DNA of 64,000 bases, taken from assembly GCA_024138025.1 (NCBI GenBank), contig JAMXBD010001107.1, positions 1-64,000 of the forward strand. Direction: 5' to 3'. The notes below the pieces were generated by a model that did not search any database, was not told the DNA's origin, and saw only the letters and a program-made list of their open reading frames with translations. The position numbers and the translations under genes were made by a program. This stretch comes from Combretum micranthum. Lineage: Eukaryota; Streptophyta; Magnoliopsida; Myrtales; Combretaceae. Positions 48,653 through 60,659 of the stretch are shown here, piece by piece. The stretch's first letter is position 1. Each line of letters begins with the position of its first letter.

Positions 48653-51010
48653 TATCTTCTTCTATTCTTTTACTAGTAGATTCTAGATTAATATCTTGCT
48701 TGAAATATTCTTCTAATGTATTATATTTTGTTTCTAAGTCTTTAATTTCTTCTTTGATTATTTTTACTTTTTTGTGTAATTGATTTATTGTATTCACTTT
48801 CCTTTTTCTAAGAATTGATCACATGTTTTTTGTAGAAAGTAAACTTCTTTATTGGTTTCAGATTCTTTCTGAAGCATTAATTATCTTATTTTGAGTAAAT
48901 ACTCTCTTTGTATAGTCGGATCAGAAATTTGATCTACGAGTTCTAATAAGAACTTTTCTTCACTTGTTATAGTACATATTTGATGGCAAGTGCATATATT
49001 GTCAAAACAGTAATCATAATTTGAGCTTTCTTCAGAGCTATTTGATTCAGTTTCTATATTTTGAAGATAATCTTTGCTATTTTCGCTTTCTTCTGAGGAG
49101 TCTGCATTTACAATTTTGAGTAATCCATCTTTTATTTCTTTTGATATTTATAAGTTATTTATCCTTTTATTTTTTGAACATTTTGGTGCTATATGACCCT
49201 TTTTCTCCACATTTATAACATTTTATCTCTTTCTTGAAGGACTTCTTTTTCGAACTATAATAGTTTTGTTTTTTATATTTCTTTTTCTTATAGGTTGATT
49301 GTTGATGATCTTGCTTATTTTGATAATTCCTTTGATAAGTTTTCTTTTGTCTTCTTTTATATTTTGAAGATGTTACTTGTATTTTTTTATAACCACATTG
49401 ATAACAGAAATCTCCTAATTCTTGCTTAATATTTCGTTTTTCTTTTTGAGTTTTGATTTTAATTTCAAATCATTACAAAGACTTAATCCTTCTCTATTTA
49501 TAGCAATAATTATTTCCCCGTAGGTTAAGTTTTCTATTGGAACAATATATTCTTTTGTTATTCTTTCTTTAACTTTATTAGCAAATAACTTAGAGAGACT
49601 AGATATAAAACATTCTTTCCAAAATCCTTTATTGTTGTTTTAGTGTGAAGATTTTACTAAAAATATATCTTTATATCATCTAAAATCTTGAAGAGTAGGG
49701 TAGGTTAAGTTTTAAAGAATTTATCCGTTCATTTCTCTATATATTGACAAGGATTTCCCATAAAACTTTTCATTATAGCAAATAATAGAGTTGGAATAGC
49801 ATCTTCAATTTCTCTTTCTCTATTTTTCTTTTTGCTGTTAAAGTGTAATTTCTTTTTTCCTCAGTGGCATAATTTTCCCACCAACCTTTTAGCATTCCCT
49901 TAAATCCACCAACTATCATTTGAGTTATACTATGATCAAATTATTTCAAGTTGTTTATAAGAATTCGACGCAATTGCCATTTGATTTAAAACTTCTAAAA
50001 TGTGGTATTTTGTTGTACCGTCAATATTCCATTGATAAATTCCCATTCCAGTAAATTCATTTATATCATTCGGTTTTCCTTCAATCATAGTGTCACAGGG
50101 TGTTGGTTAAGGCTACCATCCTTTGAGACTTTAAAAATCCTTTGCTTTAGATTTATAGTTTTTTATTCTATTTATATTAACCTTTTCTATGAATTGATCA
50201 GCTAACTCTTCTATTTCTTGATCAATAGTATTGATGGATCTTTTATCATCTAGCTTATTTAATTTTTCAGATATTTCCTCTAATATATCTTCCCTTCTAT
50301 TAAACTTAAAGTTTTTAACATTAGAAATAAGTTTAAATGGATAAATAGGTTTAGTTAATTCTGAAGAGGTTTGACCAGTTTCTAAAGATATTTTCGTTCT
50401 TTCTTTAGGAAAATTATTTTATTCTGCTTCTATTTTTCTATAATCATATTTTCTGTTCTTTCAGTTTGTTGACTTATTATTTAACATTGATTGGTATAAT
50501 TATTTTGAGCTCTAACATTATTTGTTTTAGGGTTTTCGATGTTTGTTAGTTTAAAAAGTGAAGCTTTTATTGGTTCATTTTGAACTTTGATTTCTATTTC
50601 TTGTAAAGGAGGGTGAGTAGCAATTACAGGACCTTGTGAGTGTTCCAAGTGTTTGTTGGCTTATTTAGTGTTTGTATAAAAATTTCTTTCCTTGACCAAA
50701 GTTTTCAGAAAACTATTTAAAAAAGGACTCATTTCTTCTCAAAGTATATTGCATATCTTGATACCAAAAAGCTCTTATAGAATAAGTTTCTATATCTTGA
50801 TACCAAAAAGCTCTTATAGAATAAGTTTCTTCCTTTGAAGGTTTAAAATTAAATTATTCTATTTCTTTCATTTTCAGGAGAATAAAAGTCTTTTCTAAGA
50901 AAATCTTTGTCAAGTTCAAAGGGTTATTCACTGTCTATAACATTTAGTTCATTTACTTGAGAATAGGTTAGTGAATTGGATTGATAAATTGGTTCAGGAT
51001 TTTTGGATCA
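48653..51010 (-). pseudogene. EPRV-1 coat-protein region with CCHC finger
   Basis: The core near 49945-49840 gives GGFKGMLKGWWENYATEE in one frame. This resembles the coat/capsid core of florendovirus- and petuvirus-like genomes, where a KGWWDNY motif occurs. Downstream, 49400-49300 gives DFCYQCGYKKIQVTS followed by a Lys/Tyr/Gln-rich basic tract. At 49222-49180 there is CYKCGEKG, whose His and last Cys are seen only after a one-base frame change. The coat protein would package viral DNA. About 48700-49150 is acidic and Glu/Ser-rich. Many stops. Confidence 0.65.
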
Positions 51011-52039
51011 AAGTCTACCCCTTTTTTTTACAAAAGATTGTCTAGGATCTTCATCAATTGGTTCTATATTTCGTAGATTATTTAGCTTTCTAATGGCATC
51101 TTCAAGACTTGGAGAACTATTTGCTGGTTGCACACTTGGACTAGGAGATTGAATAAAAGGGATTGCCATAGGTGGTGCGGAAGGTCTTTTATAGTCATCC
51201 TGGGGCATTGAATTCTAAACTTCCATTATCTAATCTCTGAATTAAAGAGGGTCTTGTTTTGGAAACACTTGGTCTTGGAGGAATAACTTCTTCTAGAAAC
51301 CATTCCTCTGGAAGAGTAACTTCTTCCCAATTTAAGGTCTTAGTATAAAAACTTGAGAATCTTTTATATTTGCTTTTAGGAGAACAATTTCTCCTTTTAG
51401 TGACATTTTCTTTGCTTTTGGAGAAATATTTGATTTCATCACTTTGTAATAAATTCTCTAAATTAAAGCTATTGTCTTGGTTCCTTCTAACCAATTGGTG
51501 TTTTGAGTTTGAACATGTAAGACTAAACTTTCGAGAGGTCTTGGATCTTCTAATCTTATAGTAAAATGGGATAACACTTAGTATACCAAGGGCCTTTATG
51601 TAAATTAGCTTGAAACAAAGATAGAGTAGTTTCATGAAAATCTGTATTTCTAGCATCTCTAAGCCAGACTAAAACAGGTTTACTTACTCCCATATGGTGT
51701 AATGGTTTTATAGAAATTTGAACAAGTCCTATATGAAAAAAATTATATCCATCTTCCCTATGTTTTAGGATAGCGGGTTCAAATAGAAATTTGATAATCT
51801 CATGCTTTCCGGTTAAGGAAAAATCTTTTCTACATTTTGCTCACATAATCATGCTATAGACTAAAGCTTCCTACTTGATATATTTCTTTATTCTTTTCTT
51901 TAGGAATTGACCAATTTGTAAGTCCTTGTTCTATCTGAGATATCTTGACTTCATGCTCATTATGAATATCTTGGCTTTGTTCTATAGAGAAAGAGCTAAC
52001 TATACTATTAGAAGAAGAATTTCTTCTTAATGAACTCAT
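51008..52039 (-). pseudogene. EPRV-1 movement-protein region
   Basis: The first open piece 52039-51854 (MSSLRRNSSS...) is the likely polyprotein start after the leader. Next, at about 51740-51545, FHIGLVQISIKPLHHMGVS, PVLVWLRDARNTDFHET and GPWYTKCYP match the conserved middle of pararetrovirus cell-to-cell movement proteins (pattern RDxR...F...GP.Y...YP). 51656-51195 ends with NWEEVTLPEEWFLEE, also conserved in this group. A Pro/Ser-rich linker (51208-51008) leads to the coat region. Frames change near 51850, 51560 and 51200. Confidence 0.7.
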
Positions 52040-52260
52040 TATGCCTAGCTAAATTTAAGTTGGTAAATAGTATATGATGGGAACACCCTGCTGACCGACG
52101 AACTTACTGCCACTCTTAGGACTTAATGCTGGGACCATAATTTAATCTTACCAACACCATATATAATTTGGCCAATTAAATTTAATAAAGTCATGATAAT
52201 TTTCATCAAATAGAAATTTTTTTATTCTAATAGTATCTCTCTCTCCTCCCCAAAAACATA

Positions 52261-52272
52261 GCTATGATACCA
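52261..52272 (-). other. EPRV-1 primer-binding site, proximal copy
   Basis: The minus strand reads TGGTATCATAGC, close to the initiator tRNA-Met complement. By convention it is position 1 of a caulimovirid genome. The preceding 68 bp (52273-52340) are the end of the leader, shared with 35988-36060. Confidence 0.85.
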
Positions 52273-52340
52273 TAAGGAATTTTGGATCATCACATTTCAG
52301 ATAAGAACAGATAAACATATATGAACATCAAATATCAATA

Positions 52341-53185
52341 TAACTTATAATTATATATATAACTTATAATTATAAAACATAATACATTTATAACTTATAT
52401 ATAGAAAACATAACTTATAACTTATATAAAACTTACATATTTTTTCAATATTCTATTTACTTGTTATATATATTACATATACAATACTTAACATTTATAT
52501 TTAAAATCTCTAGATTATATATTTGTACATTATATATATTTATAACTTATATATGTGACCAATGTACCATGTAACTTATATATAATCTATTACTTATAAC
52601 TCATAACATATATATATATATATATAAAACTATTACTCATAACTTATGAAGTATAACTTATATATAAATATATATATATATAACTTATAACTTATGTAAC
52701 ATAAAACATATATAACTTATTACTTATATATACATTTATAAGTTATCACTTATAAATATTTATAAATATAATCTAACTTATAAAATACAACTTACATGTA
52801 TAACTTATTACTTATACACAACCTATGTATTTTATTAATACACTATTCATTCGTCATATATAAAACATATATAGTACATAGCTAATTATTCATAATCACT
52901 AGATTATTTATTTATATTTTTTACACTGGGTAATATATATGGCTAACCACTTATATTTATAATTAATATATTATATAACATATATATAACTATGAAATAT
53001 AACTTAATATATATAACTTTTATATATTACATATATACAAGTTATGAATTATAACTTATATTTATTATTAAACTTATAAAATATAACCTATGTGTATAAC
53101 TTATAACTTATATATACAACTTATATATTTTATCAATAGTATTATTTTCCATTTATACAATATTCATAATCACTAGATTATGTAC
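52341..53185. repeat. AT-rich tandem repeat, right block
   Basis: Dense ATAACTTATATATA words with a longer repeat on top: a phrase like ACTTATATATTTTATCAATA followed by CATAATCACTAGATTAT-like text near 52428-52520, 52806-52910 and 53110-53180, giving spacings of about 380 and 305 bp. The same phrase is at 35577. It separates the two pararetroviruses and has no ORFs. Confidence 0.75.
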
Positions 53186-53250
53186 TTATCTTCGCTTTGA
53201 TTGTTTATTCCTGCCATAAAGTCTTTTCCCATGGCACAAAAATCCTTATT
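53186..53250 (+). other. Orphan copy of the EPRV-2 leader end
   Basis: TTCGCTTTGATTGTTTATTC and following bases repeat 53994-54057 (TTCGCTTTAATTGTTTACTC...CCTTATT). The copy stops one base before the position that corresponds to the primer site, and is followed by a run of A and the 3' region of another viral unit. The left border with the AT-rich array is at about 53186. Confidence 0.8.
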
Positions 53251-53570
53251 AAAAAAAAAACGAGGGATCAGAACAAAAATAATTGAAGGATCATAACAAA
53301 GGAAATTCACGAGCAAACAGAAAAGGAAAGAAAACAAAAAGGAGAAAAATTAGGAAGACAAACGAACAAATGGACACGAAAAATGCAAAAGGAAACAAGA
53401 GAATCAGACATCAAAAGACGGAAGAAAAATCACGGGATTGCTGTTTAGCACTGTAGCACTTTTAAAGTTACTGTGCTTACTGTAGCAGTAGGCCGCTATG
53501 GCACTTTTTACTGTTTTAGTTCCGTAAAAAATTTCTTATAAAAGGCGAGCAGGATTTAAGTTTAGGTACG
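53251..53570 (+). promoter_or_regulatory. EPRV-2 promoter, first copy
   Basis: Starts with an A-run and GAGGGATCAGAACAAA and contains ACTGTAGCACTTTT-like words repeated at about 53450-53505. It has TATAAAAGG at 53537-53545. It matches 63700-64000 along its length, apart from about 20 bp of extra duplicated sequence near 53281-53302. It would drive the pregenomic RNA. TATA is intact here. Confidence 0.78.
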
Positions 53571-54058
53571 GAGAAAAATAGAAAAGGAGAAAAATATTAG
53601 GAAGTATCTGAGTGTTTTGTAAGAAAAATTTCTGAGTGTTTTAATCTTATAAGTGTATCCTTATAACATACCTCCATCGTATTCAATAAAGCTTTTGTAA
53701 GTTTCCCTTAACTATGTTCGGCTAATTTTCCTTTTAAGGTATAAGGTAACCATGCTCTAAAACCTTATTAGACCTTTGTATCATACGATAAGGTTTTATA
53801 GCATGGGTAAACAAATTAAGACACCTTACTTGGATAGTAAAGCTCTTATTCCTTTAGAAATTATACCAAAAGGGTCGGCCTAAAAACCCTTTGACAAGGC
53901 TGTTTGAGGCAGAGTTTGCCGTGATTTGGCCTTGTGGGTTATGGCGTGGACATGATGTTTATTTTCTAGAGGAAACATTGCTCCACTAATCAACTATCTT
54001 CGCTTTAATTGTTTACTCCTGCCATAAAGTTTTTCCTGTCGCACAAAGATCCTTATTT
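53571..54058 (+). other. EPRV-2 leader
   Basis: About 490 bp from the expected transcription start to the primer site, with no long ORF. A polyadenylation signal AATAAA at 53685-53690 lies about 120 bp after the expected start. This fits a short terminal redundancy of the pregenomic RNA, where polyadenylation is skipped on the first pass. Confidence 0.7.
53685..53690 (+). terminator. EPRV-2 polyadenylation signal
   Basis: AATAAA (CAATAAAGC) about 150 bp after TATAAAAGG, as in plant pararetroviruses, where the poly(A) signal sits just downstream of the promoter. Confidence 0.6.
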
Positions 54059-54071
54059 TGGTATCACAGCC
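54059..54071 (+). other. EPRV-2 primer-binding site
   Basis: TGGTATCACAGCC, one mismatch from the initiator tRNA-Met complement TGGTATCAGAGCC. It sets position 1 of this viral unit. Confidence 0.85.
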
Positions 54072-54420
54072 TTGTTATCTTTATATCTTAAAACTTTGTT
54101 TAATAGTTTCGTTTAAGTTATCCAGTCTTATGTCATATGATTTTCCGTTTTCTTACTATTTTATCATTATCACTATCCAGCTTTATTATTATATTTAGTT
54201 CTTATATTCTATTATTTAATATTTTGTTTAAATTTGAATCTCTGTCTTGGTTGAACTTATTATTCAATATTAGTTGTTTATTTTCTTTACTATTTTTACT
54301 TAGCTTTATCTATTTATTATATTTAGTTGTTTAATTACTATCTTACATATTGTTTAATTTTAATGATTGTCCAGCTTATATTTTACGACTTTATGCTTAT
54401 ATTTATATTATAGAAGAAAC
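54072..54420 (+). other. T-rich stretch after the EPRV-2 primer site
   Basis: About 350 bp of pyrimidine-rich, mostly T sequence with repeated TTATTATATTTAGTT words. The 65-codon ORF at 54137-54334 is Leu/Phe/Ser-only and not credible. It may be untranslated leader that continues to the first viral ORF. Confidence 0.5.
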
Positions 54421-57140
54421 ATATTATGCTTGAAGAAATTTTAAATAATATGTTTGATTATGAATAGTTGTAGTAAATGTTGTTTATCAAGGAATACATC
54501 AAGGACTAAGGAAAGGAAATTAAAAGGCTAAGGGATGTTATAAGGAGAACAAAATGATACATGGAACAGCTTGAAAGTCTTTTAGAGTTACACTTTGAGG
54601 ACCCAACTCCAAGGAATAGAAACTTTATAAGCACCTAACAAAGAACAAGGATATACAGTAATTTGCACAGTAATTATAATTTTATTAAAAAAAGACGCAG
54701 AATAAAGATTTGCAAGATAATATAAAAGGTTCACAGGATATATGGTTTTAAATTTTACGTTTATTTGGTATCTTTGTATAATAGTGTAATTTCTGATATA
54801 GTAGATGTAATATGTGATATAATAGATTTGTTAATAAATTCCAGAAAACATTTGATGTTTGAAGATTATGACACATAGATATATAAGTATATTAAAAGGT
54901 ATAAGGACGCAATAAAAAGGTATAAAATCTTGTAAAGATATAAAAAATTTAGAAAGGGTTAACAGGCAAAGGATAGAATTAGAACAAAGATTAAAAGGAA
55001 ATATAATAAAATCAACTACATGTTCATAGTTTAGATTTATTCTAGATGTAATTTACACAAGAGAAAAAGAAATTTATAAGGTATAATGAACTGATAAAAT
55101 TTATGAAGGATTGATAAGTAGCATGATGGTGTGATGCATAATTTTGTTGAATACATAAAGGATAAAAACCAAAGGATAAAAAGGTTAAAGGATTACATAA
55201 AACAAACAAGGAAGATTAGAATTCTGGAAAAAGGACATAAAAGGAATTGAAAAGGCATTATAAAAGGGAAAATATCATACGAATCTAAAGAAAAGGAACT
55301 TTTAAAGCATCATAAAACGACTATTTGGATCATAGACCAAATTGAAAAGGATATAGAAAGGATAACTCAAATGATAAATTATTATGAAGGATTAGTCATA
55401 AGCATGACAGGATGAGTGCAAGTTTTGATAATTATAGGAAGTAGTAATTATGATAGAAGCTTTATGATTTCTTGCAATCAGTAGATAATTTAGAAATTTT
55501 AAGTGTAGAAAAGTAGAGAGTTATGTTAGACAGTTAGGTTTAGAAATAGAGGTTAATATTTCAGACTTGAATGAAAAAATTAAGGAAGCAGGAGAAGAGT
55601 TCAACACATCTATCAATGTTTAGCAAAGGACGGACTGTATTTATTTTTAAAGGAAGGTTTTGAAAGATACCTTACAGATCTAAAGGACAAGGAAGGGATA
55701 AATGGATTAGGAAAACAATTAAGTCATATTAGGTTGGTAGACCCTTGCATATTACATAGTACAAAACGTCATGAGTAGGAATTTTGACTGGTTAAATTTA
55801 GAAATCAAGGAGCATAATAGGATACAAGTAAGAAATAGTAGTTTTTCTCATCTTTGTTATTTTAAGCATTCACCGCATTTGCTGCATTCAGATCACGAAC
55901 AGTTGAATAGCATAATAGACTTAATTATATCTTTTAGTACAACTATTCATAAGGATCCAGATAACCTTTACAAAGCTCACAACTTCTTAGGAAATTGGAT
56001 GAAAGTAAAAGATAAACAGGTAAAGGAATAATAGATAAAGGCTGATTACATAAAGTAAACACAGGTTGATATAGAAAGTTAAAGGAATTAGAACATATAA
56101 AGGCTATAAGACAAGCACAGAATGAAGAAGTAAAAGAAATCAAGATCTATTAATAAAGGAATTAAGGAAAGAAGCAACAAGGGTAGCTGATTTAGGAAAA
56201 GGAACAGAAAAAATGGTACAGGAAATAAAGAAGACATTCTTAGGATGACCATTCATAGTGGCTTAGATGCAGACAAGACTACATATTTTCCTTAGAAGAC
56301 ACAAAGGAATTTGTACAACCACCCAAGGGGTTTTGTGGAAATATAGAACGGTAAATGATGTCATAAGGGCCACAATTAGGCAAAACAACACAATATAGCA
56401 TTATTGGTTAGGCTTCACCAAAAGGTCAACAAGTTAAGTGTAGCTTAGAAGAAGTCTTAAAAAGAAAGGGTATAGGAAAGTAGTTATAATCATCAAAAGG
56501 AATTAGAAAAAATAATAGGAATGCTAGAAAGGTTACCAGTTGAAAGGAATAAGGAAACAAACCAAAGGCTTATTTTATGAAAGGAGAGTGGAAGTCTCTT
56601 TCAACGTAAACTTGTTTCGAGAATTATAAGAACCACAGGAAACGGATGGTAGAAGAAGAAAGTGTAGAAAGGGATAACAGGCAAGGTGAAAGGTATAATA
56701 GGCAAGATAATGCAAGGTTTTTAGATAGACTTAGACCATTCATAGGAGAATCCCATGTTTTACAATCCCCTAGATGTAGTACAAGTTCTGAGAAACCACC
56801 TCTAGAGTAGGAATTTTGGATAGAATAAACATTGGGAGAAGAAACAAGAGATCATATGATACATTTGGAAGAAGCAGTAGACATAGATAAGGATGTTGAA
56901 ATCTATTCGAACCATGCCATTACTCTATTAAACCTTAGGATTGTACAAGCAGGAATCTTAAGTTGGAAAACAGAGTTATTCAGGTCAAATAGAGAAGAAA
57001 GGATCTCAGTACAACAGGGCTATTAAACATAAGGTTAGTTACAAAAGAATCTTTAAGGCAGCTGAAAAAGTTAGGTAAAGCTTTAGTCCATATTAGGCTA
57101 ATTGTTATAAGAGTTAAGGATTAACAAGAGAAAAGGTAGG
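54421..57140 (+). pseudogene. EPRV-2 first ORF region, unrecognised and decayed
   Basis: A-rich coding-like sequence (many AAG, AAA, GGA and GAA codons) with stops every few dozen codons. The best open piece is 55771-56031 (86 codons, with NFDWLNLEIKEHNRIQVRN and SHLCYFKHSPHLLHSDHE). A later piece, 56832-57026, gives HLEEAVDIDKDVEIYSNH. I do not recognise a family. By position it corresponds to the ORF(s) that precede or begin the movement protein in caulimovirids. Confidence 0.5.
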
Positions 57141-57420
57141 ATGAAAGGTCTTAGTTATGTTAATGGATAAATCATGGAAAAGCGATATAGAAAGGCCATA
57201 TTTGCAACCATAGAGATAGATGTAAACAATGGAAAGGGACTGTTTACTATGCACCTAATTTCATAGTTTCAATAAATAATCTCAGCAACATTGAGATAGG
57301 ACTTTAAAGTAAAGGAAATGAAGATCACATAGGTGAGAACTTGCGTATAATATTGGCTTTATTTGTAAAAAAAAAAAATAGTGAAATATCTTATAAGCTC
57401 GACATGAAAGAAATCATAGA
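57141..57420 (+). pseudogene. EPRV-2 movement-protein-like remnant
   Basis: Near 57170-57245 one frame reads EKRYRKAIFATIEIDVNNG and KGLF. After a frame change it gives YYAPNFIVSINNLSN, which recalls the G...(Y)PNF.VS(I/L).D(N) segment of pararetrovirus movement proteins. The match is short and decayed, so the call rests on position as much as on motif. Confidence 0.4.
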
Positions 57421-58540
57421 TGTTATGGCAACAAAAGAATAAAGATGATAGAACCCATGGAAATAGATTCTTCTGCTTTAGAAGGAGAAGAATGTAATGT
57501 AAATAGGAACATGGCAAGTGAGACACAAAGAGTTTCCTACAAGGGAGTTTGATGTATCCAAACCCAGATGGCACATACTCATTAAGATTTAGGTCATATG
57601 ATAACAGACCAAGATCCAAGGAGATGAGGATGATGAGTCAGATAATTTTAATCAAACCTTGGGAGAAAGAGAACATTATGTGTTAGAACAAATAGACATT
57701 TCAGGATGGAGAGGGATAGGATGTCAACTTCTAGTTGTGTTGATGACACAATTAGGAAGATAAAGAAATGGAGGTATCTTAATGCTAGATACAATTCCCA
57801 TGCACAGAAATAAAGGCTAACAATGGAGTCTTAAAAAGAAGATGAGGATACAAATGATGAAGAACCATTAAGGCCAATTCAGTATTGGAAAGATGGTTTT
57901 TTAATAAAACATGAAGAAGATCCCATTTATGAAATATGGTTAGAAGAAAAAGGAATTTTAGGAGAAATGCAAGAAGTAAGGTTTGAAAGAAAACAGAACA
58001 AGGAGATTTTTTTGGAAAGAAAATCAAGAAAGAGAAATCTTGTTAGAACTGGAAGATAAGTAATGCAAATGAGAGAACAAGATCACAAGGAGATATTGAA
58101 CTTTAACACATGTATTGGAAATGCCATGATGGACAACAACGAAGATTGGGATCTAACAATTCCCTCTATGTAACACATAGAGGACAAGACATGTGGGAAG
58201 GAATCCCAAGTAGAGTACCTTATACTCCTATGTTGAAAGAGAAACAGGAGATAGGATGTATAAAGGAAAAAGAATGCCATTTGAAACATTGGATAAAAGG
58301 AATTTGATAGACAATTGAAGAATCCTCAATATAAGTGCACATGATCGCAAAGTTGGGGACCCTTGTAGATAATTGGACACAAATGGTTGTTAGAGCTTAG
58401 AGATAGTCCTTTAACAGAAGACACATATAGATGTACATATATTTAGAGTCTTTTTTAGATAAAAAAAAAATTTTCCACAACACGTAGCCACAGACAAGGC
58501 TTTAGGGGCAAATCCATATAATTTTTGTAGTAAAATAAGG
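57421..58540 (+). other. EPRV-2 unassigned decayed coding region
   Basis: Coding-like A-rich sequence with no stretch I can assign. Glu/Asp-rich pieces (about 57830-58010) fit the acidic N-terminal part of caulimovirid coat proteins. The reverse-strand ORFs here (57359-57619, 57785-58027, 58083-58289) are hydrophobic shadows. Confidence 0.35.
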
Positions 58541-59173
58541 GTAGTTTAACTAGGAAGCACCGCAGATTGGTGGATATGACCAACAAAGGATGCTAAAAAT
58601 TTAACAATTGCAAATAAAGGATTGGTATTTTGTTAAAAGGTATATCAAGAGTTTTTCTATAATTGCACCATTGCTGGATGCTATTATGAAAAACTGATAG
58701 CAGAATTTTTTTAAAGTTACCAGGACCATTAGGAGCAAAGTGTACAAAAATGGAAAGAAAAGGTTGAACCAACTCTTGGAGAAGAGTTAAATAACTTAGG
58801 AACTAGGATAAAGTTTCTTGTAGATAAGTTAATAGAAAAATGTACAGCTTTACAAATAAATAGGCAATTGAAAGGAGGAAATTATAATTTCTGTCAAACT
58901 ATTTATACACCACATGTATATGGAGTAAAGGAAAGAAACAAAAGGAGGCCAAAACCTAAGTACAAGCCTAAAAAGAAATATTTTGCAAAGAAAAGCAAGG
59001 CAAAAAAGCCATGGTTAAAACATGACAGACTTGTAAGGAAATACAATAAGAATGGGATTTACAAGAATAAATTAAAGTGTTACACTTGTAATGAGGAAGG
59101 ACACATGGCAAAGGCATTCCTAAAAGGCATAATAGTAACACTATGGCTAGCATTTAGTGGAGTGCATGAATGA
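58541..59173 (+). pseudogene. EPRV-2 coat-protein region with CCHC finger
   Basis: A frame near 58555-58580 gives GSTADWW. The open piece 58868-59173 has a long basic tract (RRPKPKYKPKKKYF and KKSKAKKPW), then CYTCNEEGHMAK, a zinc knuckle with two Cys and the His. The fourth ligand position is Phe instead of Cys. A basic tract directly before a CCHC knuckle at the coat C-terminus is usual in Caulimoviridae and binds nucleic acid. Stops near 58640 and 58715 break the upstream part. Confidence 0.7.
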
Positions 59174-60240
59174 AGATATTTTGGCAATAGATGAAGACAT
59201 GAGTGACATGGAAACAATCTATAGTATAGTTTCAATAATAGATCCATAGGGAATGATGATGGAGGAATCTGATAGTGAGGATGAAATTGATATTACAGGT
59301 ATGTAAAGCAAAATTATTAGAATCCTTACAAAGAACAAATAGGGATAAAATATCAAGATGAAAAGGTTGAATTGCTAAATAGGATGTTACAAGACATAGG
59401 GATAATGATGAACACAGGAGAAAACATAGAAGGTTGTAGGCATAATTGGACTCAAGGAAGTGGATCAGAAGATCATCCATGCAAATTTTGTTCTGGATAT
59501 CGATAACAAAACTCAGATATCAGTGCAGAAGCTGTATGATGGAATCTTGTAAAATATGCCTAGAACAAAGAAATGAAAGGTTTCAATTTAATGAAAGGTT
59601 TGTAGTCAATAGAAGTTCTCAACAAGATGCAATAGGAGAAAGATAATGAGATTGACAATAAGATAGACAGGATAGAAGAAGAATACTGGAATAAAAGAAA
59701 TGTAACAATTTTAGAAAAAGGAAAGGCAAAGGACAATATGAACAAAGAATAATAATAAGAGAAGAAGGAGATGGCCATGAAGATACAATAAGAAGCTACA
59801 TGGAGCAGCCAACACATCTTTGGAAAGGATAAAAGATGAAAGGATTAAGGAGTTAAAGATGTCGAGTCCAGAAAAAGGCATATTACAAAATTTGTATATA
59901 TATTAGGACAAGGTTATTCTTTAAGACACAAATATATAACTAGATGCATTAATAGATACAGGTATACTGGAAACATGATAGATGAAAGGATAGCACCTAT
60001 AGATGAAGTAGACAAATGGATATATGTAGAATTAGTTCAGATATTCATGGAAATAAAACAAAGGAATGTAGGTGTATAAAAAAGCATAAAGTAAGTTTTT
60101 TCACAGGAGAAGAATGGATTGTTATGCATAGTGGAATGATACAATTATGGAATTTTGGTAGTTCAAAAATTAGATGTATAATAGGGTTAGATTTTTTTAA
60201 GTAATCACCATGGTATCTTGATCACTAGATATACTGTAAA
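59174..60240 (+). pseudogene. EPRV-2 coat-protease junction and aspartic protease remnant
   Basis: After the zinc knuckle the sequence is acidic (DEDMSDMET, EESDSEDEID). About 59940-59975 gives LDALIDTG, the Asp-Thr-Gly active site of a retroviral-type protease, soon followed by a stop. About 60016-60200 contains an EEWIVMHSGMIQLWNFG-like stretch in the 62-codon ORF. Very decayed. Confidence 0.5.
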
Positions 60241-60659
60241 TATTTTAGGACATCCAGCCATAGTATATCAAAATTATTTAGAAATACAGAACCAGACATT
60301 AGACTGTTGAAAGGCGTAATGAAAAGGATTGCGAATGTAAAAAATTAGGAGAATGTCAAGGAAAGGAAAATGGTAAACAAGGATAGAGAAAATTCAAAGG
60401 AATCTGAAGAATTAAAAGAATTCTTAGAAGAAGAATTGGAATGGAAGAAATAGAAATAAATAAAGGAAAAATGGTAAAATGGGAAAAGGTATAAGGATTT
60501 TGAAAATTCATATTTGGAAACAGGTTACAGATCTTGATCAAATCATTAGTAGCTTGGAGAAAGAAGAAATTTTTGGAGAAAACCCAACAAGGTTTTGGGA
60601 AAGGAATAAGATAGTATGTAAATTAGATATAATAAACCCTAACTTAAGGTTTATTCTAG

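Larger units (their letters stand above)
35941..52340 (-). mobile_element. EPRV-1: endogenous pararetrovirus (Caulimoviridae, florendovirus/petuvirus-like)
   Basis: The domain order on the minus strand is movement protein, coat protein with CCHC finger, aspartic protease, RT with YIDD, RNase H, a second ORF, then promoter and leader. There is no integrase and there are no LTRs. A tRNA-Met primer site with its surroundings occurs at both ends (52261-52272 and 35975-35987), giving a circularly permuted unit with about 120 bp terminal redundancy. The distance between primer sites, less the 7.93-kb copia insertion and its duplication, is about 8.36 kb, a normal caulimovirid genome size. A coat segment with KGWWENY and a WFEY/HSWFVQF second ORF point to florendovirus-like relatives. 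Stops and frameshifts throughout show an old, inactive copy. Confidence 0.85.

Noticed and set aside
57359..58289. Hydrophobic minus-strand ORFs (membrane-protein-like)
   Set aside because: Reverse complement of an A-rich viral coding region gives Phe/Leu/Ser peptides. No independent support.
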